From positions 1 to 15,821 of the forward strand of contig CAIYWF010000190.1 in assembly GCA_903929845.1 (NCBI GenBank): a DNA stretch of 15,821 nt. The letters run 5' to 3'. The stretch comes from an uncultured Chlorobiaceae bacterium. GTDB lineage: Bacteria; Bacteroidota; Chlorobiia; Chlorobiales; Chlorobiaceae. Shown one piece after another: positions 14,463-15,821 of this stretch. The notes under the pieces were generated by a model. The model was not told where the DNA came from, did no database searches, and was given only the letters and a program-made list of their open reading frames with translations. Position 1 is the first letter of the stretch, and each line of letters opens with the position of its first letter. Both the position numbers and the translations under genes were made by a program.

Positions 14463-15134
14463 ATGATTTTTAGTCCTTATCTGTCCATTCTCCCGCCGCC
14501 GCAACTTAGACTCTGGCCGGAACTTGACGCTACGCCAGAGACATTCACGCTATACGGCGGGACGGCGCTTGCTTTGCATTTTGGACACAGGACTTCTGTT
14601 GATTTTGATTTTTTTTCTAATCAGCCTTTTGATCCAGATGAGTTAGCTGCTGCTCTTCCTTATCTCCAAGGAGCTGAGCGCGTGCAGGTTGCTCCGAATA
14701 CGTTGACTTGCCGCGTTGAGCGTGACGGACCTGTTTTGATCTCTTTTTTTGGTGCTCTTGGGCTTGGACAGGTTACACCACACGATCAGGCCGAGGGACG
14801 TTAAATCTCTATCGCATCGTTACTCGACATTGCAGGAACGAAAGTAGCCGTAGTACAAAAAAGGGCTGAGGTTAAAGATTATCTCGATATTGATGCGCTG
14901 TTACAACAAGGGATTGACTTGCCGAACGCTTTAGCTGCTGGCAATATTGTTTATGGACGCAGTTTCAACCCTATGATTACATTGAAAGCCCTCTCCTTTT
15001 TTGATGATCTTCCAACCTTGTCAGCAGATGTGCGCAATCGCTTGTGTATTGCCGTTGCGTCTGTCGATCCTGTCTCTATTCCCGTATTAGCACCTTACGC
15101 CAGGCGGACAGACGAAAACGGAATAACATCATGA
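14463..15134 (+). pseudogene. AbiEii/AbiGii-type nucleotidyltransferase toxin gene with an in-frame stop
   Basis: The frame encodes MIFSPYLSILPPPQLRLWPE, then the nucleotidyltransferase signature YGGTALALHFGHRTSVDFDF (GG...S-x-D-x-D), continuing to LGLGQVTPHDQAEGR. A TAA at 14802-14804 interrupts. The same frame then resumes with IASLLDIAGTKVAVVQKRAE, VKDYLDIDALL, RSFNPMITLKALSFFDDLP and ends at 15132-15134. Because both halves share one frame and nothing is missing, a single base change (for example CAA to TAA) explains the defect. Intact relatives (~220 residues) are toxins of AbiE-like or related systems that modify targets by nucleotide transfer. A GTG at 14424 would extend the frame but looks unlike the family start. 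The stop overlaps the ATG of the partner gene (ATGA). Confidence 0.85.
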
Positions 15135-15430
15135 AGCCCTTACCCATGACACCAGACATTTTAAATGTGGCACGCCGGGTCGTATGGTTCAAGACACCGG
15201 AAGAAGAACTTGCCGATCCAGTACATTTTCTGGCGCATGTCATGACTTTTGGTACTCCTGAAGATTTAAAGGTGCTGCAAGGCATAGTGGGGAATGACGA
15301 ATTCAGTGAGGTTTTGGAACATGCTCCACCAGGTGTTTTTGATGTGCGCTCGTGGTCATACTGGCACCTGAGATGTGGACGGCAACCTGTTCCGCCTTTG
15401 CCGACTCGTGCCAAACTTTTGCCAGTGTGA
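15131..15430 (+). CDS. Small partner (probable antitoxin) of the AbiEii-like toxin
   Basis: The 99-residue product (MKPLPMTPDILNVARRVVWF, then a TPEEELADPVHFLAHVMTFG block and APPGVFDVRSWSYWHLRCGR) matches small proteins that I recall coded next to AbiEii/AbiGii-type nucleotidyltransferases, with similarity to DUF6922-like antitoxins. The ATG at 15131 overlaps the toxin-frame stop by ATGA, which indicates translational coupling; an upstream in-frame start at 15044 would lie inside the toxin gene and is not favoured. It appears intact although the toxin is interrupted, the state expected for a toxin-antitoxin pair after toxin inactivation. Its 3' end abuts a HipA fragment on the opposite strand. 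The antitoxin role is inferred from context. Confidence 0.75.
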   Translation: MKPLPMTPDILNVARRVVWFKTPEEELADPVHFLAHVMTFGTPEDLKVLQGIVGNDEFSEVLEHAPPGVFDVRSWSYWHLRCGRQPVPPLPTRAKLLPV

Positions 15431-15438
15431 CATTGGCA

Positions 15439-15687
15439 AAGAGAGAAATTATTTACCCATTGATGATTGGGCTGCCAGGCATGGCAGACATCATAAGCTG
15501 GCGCCAGTTCCCATTTGGCATCTTTCTTTAACTGGAACGAAAAGTTTTTAGTATGGTTATCGCAGTTTCGTGCTGCCACGTTAAAAACCATTCTTCTGAA
15601 CATTTGCTCGGCGTCAGGGTAGGGCAGTTTCAATTCACGCATGGATTGAAAAAGCTGCTCATAGCTGAAACTCATGACTGATTCCAT
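15439..15687 (-). pseudogene. HipA-family kinase fragment (toxin core only)
   Basis: About 83 residues (SYEQLFQSMRELKLPYPDAE, then QMFRRMVFNVAARNCDNHTKN and ELAPAYDVCHAW) match the C-terminal kinase core of HipA-type serine kinases. The catalytic-loop residues (Asp43 and Asn48 of NCDNHTKN) and the metal-binding Asp66 (YDV) are present. The N-terminal ~250+ residues, including the ATP-binding part, are absent: upstream is another gene's stop at 15695. After QWVNNFSL (about 15439) the minus frame runs on as nonsense antisense to the 15131-15430 gene. Both ends are therefore cut by junctions and the fragment cannot be an active toxin. Confidence 0.8.
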
Positions 15688-15694
15688 TTTGCGA

Positions 15695-15821
15695 TCATAT
15701 TGATCTTAATATCCAGTCCCAACCGGTTATAGATTGAACAGAATCAGGACTATCCTTCATTTTCTTCAATCCTTGCGCAGCTTGGGCGATGGCAGCGCCA
15801 AGCGTATCAAATACCAGATTA
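15695..15821 (-). CDS. 3' end of an unrecognised gene
   Basis: Reading the minus strand from the window edge, a frame of 41 codons (including DTLGAAIAQAAQGLKKMKDS and GWDWILRSI at the end) stops with TGA at 15695-15697. It is open over all visible length with gene-like composition, and its stop lies just before the HipA fragment. I do not recognise the family; the ending GWDWILRSI is its most distinctive part. It may be a real gene continuing to the right or another remnant. Confidence 0.4.
   Translation of the reverse strand, partial: NLVFDTLGAAIAQAAQGLKKMKDSPDSVQSITGWDWILRSI

Noticed and set aside
1..15821. CRISPR arrays, tRNA or rRNA genes
   Set aside because: No regularly spaced repeats, tRNA cloverleaf-like segments or rRNA signatures were noticed on either strand by eye.

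Overview
The window looks like an accessory segment of a green sulfur bacterium (Chlorobiaceae, Chlorobium/Pelodictyon type). This assignment is an inference from my memory of similar gene families (RecC, the ArsP_2-type permease, the small methyltransferases, UmuDC, the DUF2442/HicB/AbiEii/HipA fragments). No rRNA, tRNA or phylogenetic marker is present to prove it. Base composition is patchy: recC and the radical SAM/umuDC block are visibly GC-richer, while the spacers and both ends are AT-richer.

Layout. The left end (1-913) holds a 5'-cut DUF2442 gene facing a HicB-type antitoxin gene that has lost its normal 3' end and has no HicA partner, followed by a spacer without a clear gene. A full-length Fic-family gene (914-2410, minus) diverges from a heavy-metal permease of the ArsP_2 type (2705-3583, plus). 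Next come an exported YbhB-type PEBP protein (3986-4540) and a decayed methyltransferase (4631-4959). The permease and the PEBP gene are unrelated as proteins, yet both are preceded by diverged copies of one ~142-bp upstream region. Each copy carries a CRP/FNR-type palindrome (TGTKA-N6-TCAC), which suggests one regulator controls both genes.

The centre is occupied by recC (4992-8219), with no recB or recD beside it. It is followed by a shortened methyltransferase (8415-8912) and a small coiled-coil protein with a C-terminal membrane anchor (8944-9348).

The minus-strand block from 13552 down to 9362 reads: a membrane protein of unknown function, umuD, a truncated umuC, a radical SAM/SPASM protein and a SAM-dependent methyltransferase. 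The last four are tightly spaced and may form one transcript. UmuC lost about its last quarter, including the region that normally carries the clamp-binding motif, just before the radical SAM gene begins. This looks like a cassette joined onto a damaged umuDC operon.

The right end (13553-15821) is a graveyard: ~870 bp without an intact gene but with a stub ORF and an IS3-family transposase tail; an AbiEii/AbiGii-type nucleotidyltransferase toxin gene broken by one in-frame stop; its intact small partner gene; a HipA kinase-core fragment on the opposite strand; and the 3' end of an unrecognised minus-strand gene. Toxin-antitoxin-like families therefore bracket the window at both ends, mostly in decayed form.

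The best candidates for something new are the radical SAM/SPASM plus methyltransferase pair behind umuDC, and the duplicated CRP/FNR-type control region in front of the metal permease and the PEBP protein.
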